From positions 151,410 to 215,409 of the forward strand of contig NW_019775615.1 in the NCBI RefSeq assembly GCF_001039355.2: a stretch of DNA of 64,000 nucleotides, given 5' to 3'. Position 1 is the stretch's first letter; each line of letters starts with the position of its first letter. A program made the position numbers and the translations under genes. The notes under the pieces are model-generated. The model had not been told where the DNA came from, searched no databases, and was given only the letters and a program-made list of their open reading frames with translations. Shown one piece after another: positions 44,886 to 57,600 of the stretch. This DNA comes from Lingula anatina (Eukaryota > Brachiopoda > Lingulata > Lingulida > Lingulidae).

Positions 44886-47800
44886 TTATCTTTTTTTACT
44901 GGGCCACAGATTCAGTGCATCTTCATAACTAATCATACTACCGAGAATCTTGACTCTCAGCAGATGATCACACAATTCTGGACTGAGCCTACACCTATGT
45001 TTAGTGACAATTAAGTTTTGCTGGGAGAACACCCTCTCATACCCAGAAGTGTGTAATGGAAGAATTAGAGCAATCTGGGCCAGTTTTAACAAATCTGGAA
45101 TTTCATCCCTGTAGTGGATGGATAGTAAATTCCAAAGCCCAGCCATGCTGTCCACAGGGTATCTGCACTGTTTGACTATGGTTTTTGCTATCAGCCACTG
45201 GCCCTTCACACTCTGGCTATCCAGCACTGCTTTTGATGGTTGATGGTTGAAGACCCGCAGAAAAAAAAATCAAACCACAGTTACCGAAAGTACTTACCCT
45301 AACAGAAAAAAAAAAATCTGATTTCTGATGACATTTCTTTTTTTTTTTTTTTTTAAGTTTTAGGCCAAATTGTATTTTACTGCACGATCTTAAAATAATT
45401 TATTTTTCATTCCTGTAATTTATTATCAACCCAAAGAGTGAAGTAAACAGCATTGTCATTTATGAACTTCTTTTTGCCTTAATATGTTCATATAACTAGC
45501 AGATTCTGTCATATATAAATTGAATTCAAAGGAGTTTTAACTTACAATGTCTTCTCCATAAAAAGCCAACAGGTTTTCTATCTCTGTATTTCCATATGCT
45601 ATGTGGTCTGGCTCATGATTTATGGTCCTCATAGCCATAATGTAGAAAGAGTCCAAAAGAGACTTCTGAGGGAATCTGGAAAATGAAAAAGAAATGCAAA
45701 TACAAAAATGCAAAATAATAAGAAGCAGAATTTTGCTTTTTGAAAACATGGGGTGCTTGGACAATCCCTTACCTGTGCCTGATGTTTTGAATTGGTTGAT
45801 GAACTTGGACTTAATGGCACTGAGGTTGGCATTCCTACTCTCTATCCTGTGACCCATGAATTCCAGGTGGTCATCAACCTCTTTTATGTCTTCTTCAAAT
45901 TTCTGGATATAAGTTGAATGGGGTGTGTCACCAGCTTTATAGCAATCCAAATCCTGGAGGCACAAGTCCAGACATACTTAAACGATGATTTCATAAAGAT
46001 TTTTTTTTTAATATGAAAAATAAAAAAATTATTAAAATAAAGCAAAAATAAAAATGATAATCAACCACATCACTGGAAGAAATAAATGGTTTATTTCTTA
46101 ACATATAATCACCTATTTATCAACAAAATACACATACCTTTCACATAATGATCAAAATAAAAAGCACAATCACCATTTCTTTAAAGTGAATATACTTATG
46201 TATTCTAACAGAAAATGGCAGGACATTTCATATTAAAAGACAGTACCTTGCCTATGGCAACATCCAAGTGTTCCTTTTGGAAAACTAAACACAACTTGGT
46301 CACAATAGGCATGACGTCCATCATAAGGTAGATGACATATAAAGTTTCTTTCTGTGCAAGCTGTTTGAGTAACCCTTTTGCTTTTGGATCCTTAAGACCT
46401 CTGGAGTTCAGGTAGGTAATCAAAGCATCAAGAGTGCGGTAAATGGCATCTAGGGCCTCATAGAAAGACATTCATCGAACAGCGTGAATCTCCTTGTACT
46501 TTAGAACTGGACTCTCAAGAATAGACTGTATTTTGTGCAGTTCAGCCTCTCATGATGCAGAAACTTTGAAATAATAAAAAGATTTGTCATGAAGTCTTGA
46601 ACTTTTTTAATACTGGTAATACCCTCTGCTGCCTGTGATGTGCACAAGGCGAGGCGATGGGCCATACAATGGATGTTCATCATATGGGGGTTCAGCGTCT
46701 TCAATCTTCCAGCCACTCCCTTTCTCATTCCAGTCATAACAGAGGCCCCATCTGAGCCAAACCCAATGATCTTCCTCATAGGAATGCCTGGGAATTGAAT
46801 GTTAAAAATCACTCACTGTAGCACTTTTAGTATATATAGATACATACCACGGGGCTGATATCAAAACAAAAGAATTGCAGGGGCCGATACAATGAATGAG
46901 ACGGAGTGACTGCCACGTGCGGAAGATGGGCAGGAAATCGGCCAACTACTCTGAAAACCACTAACGCAAACGAAGATGATTGGACGGTGACCGTAATTAG
47001 GCAGTAAACGCAGGGAAAGTCCATTCTTTGATATCACCCCATGCGCGGTGATATCAGCGTGTTCTATTCAAAGTTAGGGGTATTGGGTGGGGAACATGCA
47101 CGATTTCCCTTTGTATGTATGACAAATAATGCACTGTTACCCCCTCGCCCGATATCCACGATAGCATGCCTCGCTGGCGCTCAGCCTGCTATCGTGATAT
47201 CGGGCTCGTGGACAGTGCATTATTTACTACGTAATATAAATTAAAACAAGATACCATGTGATAAATATTACATAGTGATTTTACCATAACTTAAGTCTTT
47301 TTAGACGCTGGCAAAAATAGAGCAGGCTAAAGATAGTTTATACATAAAAAAATACCGTGCACTTACCTCTTTCACTCATCTCAGAAACGATCTTTTGAGC
47401 AAGCCCTTCTCCTGTTCCGTCTTCATACTCCAGATCACTCAGGTATATGTGCACTGGCACGCTCGTGTCTGGATCTATAGCCCTTGCTGTGATTGTCATT
47501 CTCTTCCTATTGCAAATTGTCATTCTCTTCCTATTGCTAATGTCGGTAGACTCATCCGCAAATACAGTAATAAACTATGAATTACTTAAGATCTTGTTCA
47601 CAGCGCCGTCGATCTGGGAACTCATAGACTGCAAAAGTTCGTTTGCACTATATAAGCCATGTCGGCACTGAGGGCCAGCCGCCAACTTGCTCCCCGGTGA
47701 TCGGACGACAGCTTGTGCCTTTTCATACTAGAGGTTTTGAACGTGGTGCATCCCTCGGTGAACAGGTTTCTGAGTCCAGCCTTTTTACATTTTTGGCAAT

Positions 47801-47900
47801 ACATTTTTCTTTGAATACTGTCGTAATTCAGCCACGACCATAGATGAAGCCATCGGGGCTGAAAACCACATGACTGAGAGGTGCTACATGTAGTTCCACT
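44886..47900 (-). pseudogene. Multi-exon hAT-family (ZMYM/ZNF862/C17orf113-like) transposase pseudogene
   Basis: Recognisable blocks in order on the minus strand: a TTF-type zinc finger (MYCQKCKKAGLRNLFTEGC; SSMKRHKLSSDH, about 47,860-47,690), a segment with FADESTDISNRKRMT and an exon ending |GTAAGTGC at about 47,364, GFGSDGASVMTGMRKGVAGR with NIHCMAHRLALCTSQAAEG (46,812-46,600), a helical region (46,471-46,205), a further exon at 45,965-45,770, and the hAT dimerisation region LILPLHTSGYERVFSQQNLI with RCRLSPELCDHLL (45,110-44,940). Frameshifts and stops near 47,570-47,640 and a small duplicated stretch (NRKRMTICNRKRMTI) show decay. Copy 2 of the 399-bp repeat sits in an intron. Confidence 0.8.
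46840..47238 (+). repeat. 399-bp dispersed repeat with long hairpin, copy 2
   Basis: Same 399 bp as 32678-33076, same orientation. Here the outer hairpin arms match better (CAGTGCATTATTTA), so this copy is closer to the ancestral palindrome. Confidence 0.85.
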
Positions 47901-48393
47901 TCCAGGTATAACGAGGTATAACGATATCACGCGTCCTTATGGCGCACACACAGGTCTTTTTATGCGCCCAGTTACGATTCTATGCGCGTATGGCGCAATG
48001 GCGCGTTCCTTCCCAATCACTGGGACACGTAGAAAATTTGATTACCATTCGGCTTCATGCCCCTGAGAGTTCTGAGTCCCACATTGAATTTGCCAAAATG
48101 CTGAAAAAACTGTTGAAAAATCAACTTTTTTTCTGAGTCCATGTCCTCCCTCTCTTTCACCTACAAAATTACCAATCACCCTCTCGTATTACACCACTAC
48201 GCGTCATGTGATGTCACACTTTTGACACAATCAGTCTCCTCCTGTAACCTTTATTCGTTAACTAAAACTAACCTATGCCTAGTCCATGTCTTCATATGAA
48301 AAATATATCAACTATTTCTACATAAATGAAAACTCAACTACAAAATTGCTTGAAATTTTGACAAAGCATTGACTCAGAGTCTGAAATTATAAT

Positions 48394-48948
48394 AGAGAGT
48401 TTCCGGTGCAGTTGGGATACGACGGCTAGATTGTTACGTATGTGCTAATGTATCCAGTAACGCGCTTCTCTCTTCGCGTTCCGGTAATGTCCCGGAATGC
48501 TGGCGCTCATTCCAATATAATAATAACAATATACGGCCCCGTAGCCATCTATTTCCAAGGGGGGGATTCTTTTTTATGAAAAAGGAGACAAATATTACCC
48601 AAAAGTGCAATTTTTCCCGACAAAAATGGCGGTTCGTAAGAACCCCACGATCAACCCCCGACTACGTGCCTGATAAACCAAAACTAGCGGCTCCTCTCTG
48701 TTAAAAAGTCGAAATTTGCATGAACGTACACTTGAACTATTGTAAAAAAGTATATAAGTCATATAAATTAGCAAACAAAACCTTTAATAACTATTTTCAA
48801 TAATCTTCCGCACTGGCTAGATAGGAGCGCTTGTATTCCGCAGACTAGATGGGATGACGGTATATGAATGCGGTGAACGTCACAAGTGCGCACAAACCGA
48901 TGACGTATTAATCTAGCCGCCGTATCTCACCGGCAACGGAAACTCTCT
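48394..48948. mobile_element. Non-autonomous DNA element, 555 bp, 39-bp terminal inverted repeats
   Basis: The left end 48394-48432 (AGAGAGTTTCCGGTGCAGTT ... GGCTAGATT) and right end 48910-48948 (AATCTAGCCGCCGTATCTCA ... GGAAACTCTCT) are inverse complements with about seven mismatches. Flanks are AT-rich (ATTATAAT left; ATTATATT right of the copy at 49190), suggesting an 8-bp target-site duplication with one difference. The interior shows no protein. Confidence 0.75.
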
Positions 48949-49192
48949 AATNGAAATTTGCATGAACGTACACTTGAACTATTGTAAAAAAGTATATAAG
49001 TCATATAAATTAGCAAACAAAACCTTTAATAACTATTTTCAATAATCTTCCGCACTGGCTAGATAGGAGCGCTTGTATTCCGCAGACTAGATGGGATGAC
49101 GGTATATGAATGCGGTGAACGTCACAAGTGCGCACAAACCGATGACGTATTAATCTAGCCGCCGTATCTCACCTGCAACGGAAACTCTCTAT
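48711..49192. repeat. ~241-bp duplication around a single N (48952)
   Basis: 48711-48951 recurs at 48953-49192 with offset 242; I see one clear substitution (CACCGGCAAC against CACCTGCAAC) plus a change at the very end. The right half of the 555-bp element is therefore present twice, with the N between. Probable unmerged contig overlap. Confidence 0.85.
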
Positions 49193-49199
49193 TATATTC

Positions 49200-49990
49200 T
49201 GCTGCCACGTGCTTCCATAGTGGGGGCATCCAAAGTTGATATGATATCCTTTGGCAGCACCTCATACTCAAACTCCTGAGCAGCATATGATCTAGTGCTA
49301 TCTTTGTCAAAACATCTGACAGCCAATCCAGAACCTCCTAACAACCACAGCTGGTATTGATACTGCACCATATCTCACCAAAACATAGTCATTCACGTCA
49401 AAGGAGGCAGAATGGGAACCTGAAAATAGGCAAATAATCTTAAAGGAACATTTTACTTGAAAATACTGATTTGGAGACGTTATTCAAAGTAAATTTATTC
49501 TCAGATATAAGGTTCATTTTGCATACCTGTAAACTCCTAAGGGTTTATCTTACATAGAAGTGTGATTTAACATGGTTTAAATCATAATTGACGTTTGAAA
49601 ACAGACACAACTTCTTTGCTGCACTTGAAATGACCTCGTTAGCTATAAATATGATCCTATGACCTTGTGACATGACATCATTTGATCGATATACATGAGT
49701 AGTCACTGTTGAAGGGATGTCTATTTATAGGAACTGAAATCAGACAACGCATGTACCGTTGTGTTCAGAGAGCGGCTTTCGCTTGACCTACTTTCCAGTG
49801 CTGTATGTCGAACAGTAGCTATGAGTTGAGATCTCGATAGGTGCACCAGTATTTCTTCTCATTATACTTCAATTTAAAAAAATAAAAAACTTGTATAATT
49901 TCCCACCAGTATGATAGGTATTTAATAAACACACCAGGTGGAAGATTTTTGAAAAATAAATAAGCATACTGGGTGGAAATGGAGCATACT
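49200..49990. other. Intergenic; short diverged repeats near 49,900
   Basis: No gene. Between 49,890 and 50,035 there are several variants of CACCAGTATG / CATACTGGGTGG / CACCAGGTGG in both orientations, a weak degenerate repeat. Confidence 0.45.
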
Positions 49991-50015
49991 GGCAGGAAGA
50001 AATTGGAAAAATTAA

Positions 50016-51305
50016 TTAACGTACTGGTACATTTATTTGATACTTCAGAGTAAGGATCACACAATCAATGGGGGCTTCTTTCCACCCTTGTATGTCATGA
50101 AGCAGCCAGTTAAACCCTTCTGACTGATTGGTTGTTATTCCTTGATCTGTGATATATGCCCCAAACTTGCCAGTAATTGTCCAGATCCCAAAATGTTCCC
50201 TTTTGGTGTGGATATTATCGACAAAATATTTCATAATTCTGGGGGGCCATTCTTGTTCGCAACTCTGTAGAATCAAGGAATAGTTGTTCTTCAGTCTGGG
50301 AGCATAACAGAGCATATAGGTCATTGATGAATATGTTCTGGGTATATACTGGAACCCCGTCGGCGATCATTTTGCGTTGGAACTCTTCCCGTAAATGTCT
50401 CCAGCATCAGGCGATGGCTACAGCTGTTTTTGACTTGAGAGCACCCACGATTCCTTGTTCCATATCCACAACTATTGGAAGTCCAGCTTTTTTTTTCACA
50501 AGATTCTTGAAGATGGTAAAAAATAGCTCGTGCACTGTCTGAAATTTTTGTTCATGAAAAAGGAACAGCGTTGGAATCGTGGGGTTTTCTTTGAACAAAG
50601 AACACCGGAACAACAAAGGAATACCACAAAATGGCGTATCATAGGAAAGGAGAATTCCATCTTTGTTCCATGCCATTGTCTCCGCCATAGGGTCAAGAAT
50701 TTCACGCATCCCACAAACAACCACTAAATCCGGATAAGTCGTTATATGCCAAATAAATCCTTTTTCTTCAAAGGCCATTTCGTGTAAGTTCATGATGGCA
50801 TCCCTGGAAATTCTTTGTTCTGCTACTTTTGTTGCTTTAATGTTTGATATTTGTTTCACATTTCTTGGCCTGTCTGTGGCTTCATCATGTAGAGGGTTCT
50901 TTGGCTGCTCTGTTATTAATTCTTTATAAATTTTATGAGGAACTTGATCCATTGATTCGGTGGCAATCCTTTTCATCACCGAGGGTTTTGTGTGGAAGAA
51001 GAGCCTAGTCTGTTTTAAGCTGTTACTGTACGCGTGTTTACCAGGTGCAGACAGTTTGTCATCCCGATGTAATGGATGACGGCAATATTTTCATTGTTTA
51101 TTGGAATGTATACATCCTTCCTAAAATCTGTGATGGCTTTTCCATCTGCACCCTTTGCATGTAAGTATGATTTTTTGTATAAGGGTTGTTTCCTGGGTAA
51201 TTTTTTAGAAATGCTGTTTGTCCACCTATGGCCATCCACCCTCCAGTCATCTTTTTCTACATCCAAATTCCCTTTAAAAATAAATATCTGCCCTCCTTTT
51301 GGGCG
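50016..51305 (-). pseudogene. MULE-like transposase pseudogene with CG-1-like N-terminal domain
   Basis: Minus strand: an N-terminal block KDDWRVDGHRWTN, KKLPRKQPLYKKSYLHA and VIHYIG resembles CG-1 DNA-binding domains (the DDWR..G.RW and KLPR signatures). A frameshift near 51,045 leads to a spacer, then the transposase-like core (GILLSYDTPFCGIPLLFRCS; IPTLFLFHEQKFQTVHELFF; GLPIVVDMEQGIVGALK), an in-frame TGA near 50,408, WRHLREEFQRKMIADGVPVY, another frameshift near 50,300, and the C-terminal GITTNQSEGFNWLLHDIQGW. I know this block order from uncharacterised proteins in other marine invertebrates; the MULE assignment rests on the core and TTNQSEG block. Not functional here. Confidence 0.65.
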
Positions 51306-51389
51306 AAAAGGAAGGAGTTATTAAATAGTCGATGATCACACTGCCCTGTTCGTCAGGCCCATTATCTAAGGTCTCAGCCAACTGCGGGC

Positions 51390-52574
51390 TCGGGGAACGA
51401 CCTTCTACTTTCCTGACCTGCCCTTGTTTAAAGCCTTCTTTGGGCAGTTGTTCCTGAAATGCCCCACCTCACTGCAGTTATAACGGGCCATTGACCTGTT
51501 TCTAGCCTGATACTGAGAGCTGTTGCTTGCCCGGAGACATGTAGTTAGTCACTCCTCCAACTCTCTAAGGGCTTTGGTAAAATCCAGTGAGGCTGGGACA
51601 CAAGCATTTTTTATCCTTCTTTTTACCGAAGGCTGCGTGCACTTGTTGGTATTTGTGCACCATTCATATGACGTCTTGAATCAACGCTGGCTCGCGGAGG
51701 CATACCTCCTGGCCTGCTTTCCTATCCGAGAGGCCCTGGCAAAATTTATACATGTTTAGCCGGGAGACGAACTCCTCTGGCAGTCGAGTGAACGCCTTGC
51801 AGCCCAGGGTCATGACCCTGTCTGCCCACTCTTCCAGGGACTCCCCAGCTAACTGTGATGCGTGATGGAATCGTGTCTGTGCCGACACCTGTGTTTTTAC
51901 ATCCCCGAACCACTCTTTCATCCTCTGCAGCAGGGCCAGATGTGACACCACATGCTGAGTGTGTATCAATCAGAAAAAGTCCAGGGCTTTGCCACTGAGG
52001 CACCATATCAGCCCGTTCAGATGCTCCTCTTTGGTCCATTCATGAGACTGGACGAAGTGTGTAAACTTGAGTTCAAACAATTCCCAGTTTGAACTCCCGT
52101 CGTAACAGAGCAACTTAAGCAGTGACCGTAGAGGTCACGTGCCCTACCTGTCCTGAGTGTTACCACCGAACTGACTGGCTGGCTGACTGTTACCCGACTG
52201 ACTGGGCCCCTGGGGCCCCAACCAGCTACCTATCCCCAACGACGTACTTGATAGTACGCTATCGGGCAGGCTAAAGCTTGTCTCAGACATGTTCCACCCC
52301 TATCCGGTCGTCCCACAGGAAATGCCGCCGGGGTCAGCAACAACGGCTTTGGGGCTGGTGCTCCCCCGGCAAGCACCACTGGGGGCGCCAACAATGGAGC
52401 CACTATGGGTTTAGCTACTTTCACATCTGGTTTCAACATGGACACCCAGTTGCCACTGCTGCCCGGTAGAGAGACCTCTGTTTTTACGGCCGGCGCGTGG
52501 CCTGCATCATCACCCTCACGGTCCTGAAATCTGGAGTTAAGGGCAAAATCAATCCCCTCCAGTTCGACCGCCAT
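51390..52574 (-). pseudogene. LTR-retrotransposon gag fragment (Ty3/gypsy-like)
   Basis: The minus strand encodes a Pro/Ala-rich N-terminal part (52,574-52,230), a capsid-like part (AGESLEEWADRVMTLGCKAF; LPEEFVSRLNMYKFCQGLSD) and a CCHC-like knuckle NCSEVGHFRNNCPKKA (about 51,490-51,430) in which the first Cys position is Arg. Stops and frame changes separate the pieces. No protease, polymerase or integrase follows, so the element is incomplete. Confidence 0.65.
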
Positions 52575-53719
52575 GAAAGTGCAAGAGAGTGATTATCAAC
52601 GTGTATTCTCTCACTGAGACCAGGGGCCTCGCCAGCCTCACCCGACTCCGGGAATCGCCACGAGTTCCTCCTTGCTGGCAAAATTAACCTGCACTGCCAA
52701 CACGGTTTGCAGAGAGAACGTTGGGCCAAATCCCCGGATCTCACCTAACTTTAAGAAAAATAAGAAACACCCACACAGATAAAAAATATTATAAAAACGA
52801 TATACTTTTTAAACACTTGTGAATGAATAATGAAAAACACCGACACAGATAAAAATATTGTATTTTACTAAAATGAGCAAAAATATAACCAGCTGGAAAA
52901 GAAAATAAACAATGTAGACGTAAACACTACCAAAATAATATACAAAAAGGCAGAAAGAAATTTAATTTATTAATATTGAGAGAAAGGTAAAAATCGGGAT
53001 CAGTAAGTGCGTTAGCATGGACTATAGCAGACAAATGTCGAGCTCCGCTAAAAACACTGTTATAATGGCAATAACCGTGTACGAGCTCAAGAAAGTTACA
53101 CAAAAAGTTGCTTTGGGTTGTTACCAGCACTGCTGCCACCAATAATGTACCCATGTGCAACATTAACGCACGATCGGGTGAGGAGGGGCTGGGCAAGCCG
53201 GCCCTACAACCTGTTTCGGGAGCGGCGCCACTACACTCTAAAAAGCTTCTGTTCTTCTGTCCACTAACAGAATTCAGCCAGGGTTGTGCTAGGAAGGGCT
53301 TGATAAAACTTTCCCAGGATGTTCTACTGTCATATGTCATTTGATGCGGTAACAGAATGCTGTGTGTTTACTGCCATGTGCTGGCCATTTCCCATAACTG
53401 ACAGTGGTTTTTCTGTCCTCCACATTGTTAGTTTTCTGTTCAGTTCTATTACTGAGGATTCCATCTTGTAGCTAGAATAAATAAATATAAGAAATACATT
53501 CTGCATACCTAATGGATTACACACTGTAAAGCTAATACGAAATGAACAAAATAGGCTTATTGTCATGCACTCAGTGTTTTAAGATACCGAGTACAGGTGC
53601 ACAATGCTCCTTGCCTAAAATCTATAACAACATGCAAAAAAGGGCAGGCTGAAACAATGTAAAATGAGATTTTTTGCTCACTTTGAAGTGTTTTTTTTTT
53701 TTTTTTTTTTTTANTTTTT
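52575..53719. other. No gene recognised; short AT-rich near-repeats at 52,760-52,870
   Basis: AAACACC(C/G)ACACAGATAAAA occurs twice (about 52,768 and 52,834). An LTR of the gag element could lie here but I cannot delimit one. Confidence 0.45.
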
Positions 53720-53861
53720 TTTTTGGCAGTATAACCACATTGGGTATTTTATGATGGGAAATAAGAGAGATGAATGATGCTTTCCATCCCGGATATTGCA
53801 AAGGGTTACCATCAAAAACAGCAGGTTTAGGGACTGGAAGCCTACTTAAGAGCGCGTCCAT
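53714..53861 (-). pseudogene. BEL/Pao-type (DUF1759) gag fragment ending in a homopolymer
   Basis: The minus strand reads LPVPKPAVFDGNPLQYPGWK and ASFISLISHHKIP, the start of the Pao-type DUF1759 region, then runs directly into an A tract on the coding strand (T on the plus strand, with a single N at 53714). Only about 45 codons remain. Confidence 0.6.
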
Positions 53862-54608
53862 GAGAAAGCCAAACAGATCAGTCAGTAGGCGGCAAGGTGG
53901 GGGTCAGCAGATTTTAATAATTTTTGGTGTGGTAAACCATCAACATGAAAGATATTGTGAGCCACTGGCTTTCTCATTTTGGATCATTAGTTTTAGAGAT
54001 ATGGGGCAAGGTCTTTTCTTGGCAAAATATACCATTTTTTTAGCTTGGCGAGCTATAATATTCAATAATTTTTTAAAAAATCATGTACATCATAAGGATT
54101 TTTTTTAATGGACCATATGATGGGTTAAGTTAAGAACTTTAATACCCACTATAGACTTATCAAAATGACACTGTCATGAACACACAATCTTACATTTACT
54201 TAAGCATGTTTTCCGAATGCTTGACACCCCCCCCATTCTTTAAACACCCATATCTTCTTTTTTGCAGGTTTTATTTACATGTCTTTAGTATGTATTGATA
54301 AAAAAGGGTTTTAAAATTTCGTATGTGAAATAAAATTTGTGATAAAACCTGTAAAAATATAGTTAAAGTCATTTTAAAAATGCCCTAAAATGTACATTTA
54401 CGTAATACTTACCAACATAAGCGTGATTCGAAATTGTTTCTTTAACTACATCAGTTCATCAAAATCATGCATTATTTTGTGAAAAATGATTTCAGTTAAA
54501 ACATTTTCATCACAAATAGACTCCTAGAGGAAAAACACAATTTATTTTCTTTAAGTTTTAGAAACTAATTGCAAAATAACGATGCTAACTCCGCGACCTA
54601 TTTTCAAG
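53862..54608. other. Intergenic, nothing recognised
   Basis: AT-rich, no ORF or repeat of note. It would include the promoter of the gene starting at 54609. Confidence 0.55.
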
Positions 54609-57600
54609 ATGGCGGGTATTTCACGGTGTACTTTTGCAAACATTAGTGGAGCTGATCATATTGTTTGCGGCGCACACAGTACTTATAAACATGTACTATA
54701 TCCTGAACGTGTACTAAAGATGTCAAGGAACATCTCAGAAGGATGGGCTTGCATCAGAACACAGCAAGAAATGAATTGCAACTGATTTTCCTCAGATGTG
54801 GATTCTTTGTTGACCCAGACGATGAACTCTTAGACTCAACGATATGCCCAGCTCATCGCTTCGGTCTTGGGCTTTGTTGGTTGCCATCTAGGAAGTGCCA
54901 GTATCCACTGCATAGTGGTAAAAACAAACCAGTACCTAAGCGCGGCGTGACTGTCCAGTTTTCAAAAGAAATCAAATCACATTTTGATGTGCTGATGCCC
55001 GTTGGGTCAGGTAAGAGATCAAATTCTTAACGGACACCGTCTTGTAAATAGCATAATCTACTGTTAAGTTTGGCCTTTTTTTTCATGTGAAGTGTTTGTT
55101 ATATATATTTATATAAAGAAAATGATTATATCACTTTGTTTGCGCGAGAATAAACATTGAAAAAACCTTTGAATATATATATGTATGGTTATATATATAG
55201 AGAGAAGATAGTTGAAGGGGGAATTAAGCAAAATGAAGTGGCATAATGTATGAATATGTTTTCCATGGGATACACGTTTTTAATAGATATAGCATTTAAA
55301 TGTTCATGTAAATTCTAGGCCTTTGTTACAAGTGTTATCAAAAACACAAACAGTGGAGGACCACTGAACTTGTAGACCAGCCTGAGCCAACAATTTCTCA
55401 GCCAGAATCACAGGTATATGTTTTTTTAGATCATGTTTTTTTCTCTAAGGGGCTCTTACTTATGTCAATTTTTTATTTCTAAATATTATTTTCACAAGGG
55501 GTTTATATGTGTGTGTATGTTTACATTGAAGCTCAAGTAAGTATACCCCTTTACACCCATTCACTATTTATCTATCACTGACATGGTTTTTGTAACTGTT
55601 TACTTCAATTTCATGACTTATGTAGAAAATTCCTATGTTTACAGACAACATTTATTGATTTATTTTTTTTCTAGATTTCTTATCCTGAACCTCAACCTGG
55701 ACCATCAGGGTTACAGACAATTATAGAAGAGTCACCTTCTGAAGTTGCCCAAGCAATTTCTTCTGATTCAGAGGCTAGCACCACCTCACTTGGAACATTA
55801 CCACCAAGAAGTAAAAGGGTATGAAATTTTTCATTTGTGTTACTTTTTGTGCTAAAGTATTGACAGATAAAATATTTCTGATGTATTTAGTCATTATTTG
55901 TATATATATTTTTTCACATAATTTAAAATAATGAAAAATTATTTCCTTGTTTTAGCCTGTCAAGTTTGTTCTACCATCTTCGAGTGGTAGCAGCACTGAA
56001 AGTCCTGGCAGACCTTTATCAGATTTAGAATCGTCCTGGGCACCAACTCCTGCAAGAAACATGGATCTTGCTAACCTCAATCACTTTTATAGGAATGGAG
56101 GGCTCCCACCAGTGGATGGACAGATGTTGACAGATTTTGACAGTGCTGCTCCTAGAACCAGAAGACTTTACACCCAGAAGGCAAGGGAAGGGATTAATCT
56201 TGTGCTTAGTTGCTTGGCACCAGGGCAAGAAGATAGGTTGTGGAAGCGGGTCCAGCAGCCAGAACCTGTTGAATCAGAGGAAGGTCTCACAATGATCCTT
56301 GTTGAGTGTTATTTGTCAGCAGAAACCTCAGACACAAGACGCCAAATTCTTTCATTATTAGCTAAAGAGCACAACAGTACTGAATTGATGGTGAGGGTTT
56401 ATATATAAAATTTTATTTAGTGTCAGTTTATAAGCATGTTATTCATTGAGACATTTTTTGAAATAAAAAAAAATTGATTGAAGTAAAAATAATAATCTTT
56501 TATCAAAATTTTACCTAAAATTTTTATTGATATTTTCAGCATTTTGATCTTCACTGTGATATTTGTCAAGAATCTGATAGAAATTTGACAATTGAAATGG
56601 TAATTTGAAAAAACGTTATTACAATAGTGAAAAAAGTACTTAAAGATAAATTTCATCAAAATTCTTTTGCAGAAACTCATTCCTGGGTTGACTCGGTACA
56701 GAATTTCAGAGGCAAGAAGGCATGCCCAAACTGTTGGGGTTGGACAGCCTGTCCCACATCAGCAACCTATTACAAGAGCTCGTTTAGACATGGGGAAAGT
56801 GAATCATTTTCTTGATTTTATATCTAGACCAGAGTTTCTGCAAGATGTGGCTTATGGCACAAAGAAGATAAAGTTGGATTCTGGAGAAAAATTGGAAGTA
56901 CCTAATGCAGTCAGAACAGTTATTGCCTCCAGATTGGTCCAACTATACTTTTCTTACTGTGAAGAGACTAAGTATAGTCCCTTAGGAAGAAGCACACTTT
57001 TCAATATTTTACAGGTAAATCATGGTACTTGGATTATATATAACACAAGTATTTGATGGCATCAATTTTTTTTTTGTGTGTGTGAATTTTTTGTAACTGA
57101 GTTACACAAAATATAAAATGTATGTATGAGAGAATATTATCTTAAGTACATATATCAGATAAGTAAAGCTTAGTTTTGAGGTTTTCTTATCATTAAATTA
57201 TTTTTTCTTTTTCTTTTCATCTCCAAGAATCCAGTAGCTTGTCATTCATTAGTATTTGGTTTTCTTTATTGTAGGTATGTTCTGCTTCCCAGAAAAAATC
57301 CATTTCTGGTCTTGACAATATTGCAGCAGATGGAGCTAATGGGTTTTCAACTTTGGAGGGTATAGTGCTCCAGCTGGGAAATCTAGGTAAAAAAAAAGAT
57401 TATTTTGAAAACTTCTTTTCTAGTATCCCTTTTTTTTTATCTACATGATTTTTTATATCTACATGACATGTAATACTGATGTTTATTGTGTATGTCACAA
57501 CTTCACATTTTTTATGATATTTTAGCATTATCCTTTCATAGATTGTAATATTTTTCTTTAGGGTTTTCCAAAGAGTGGGTAAAAGACAAGAACTCTAGAC

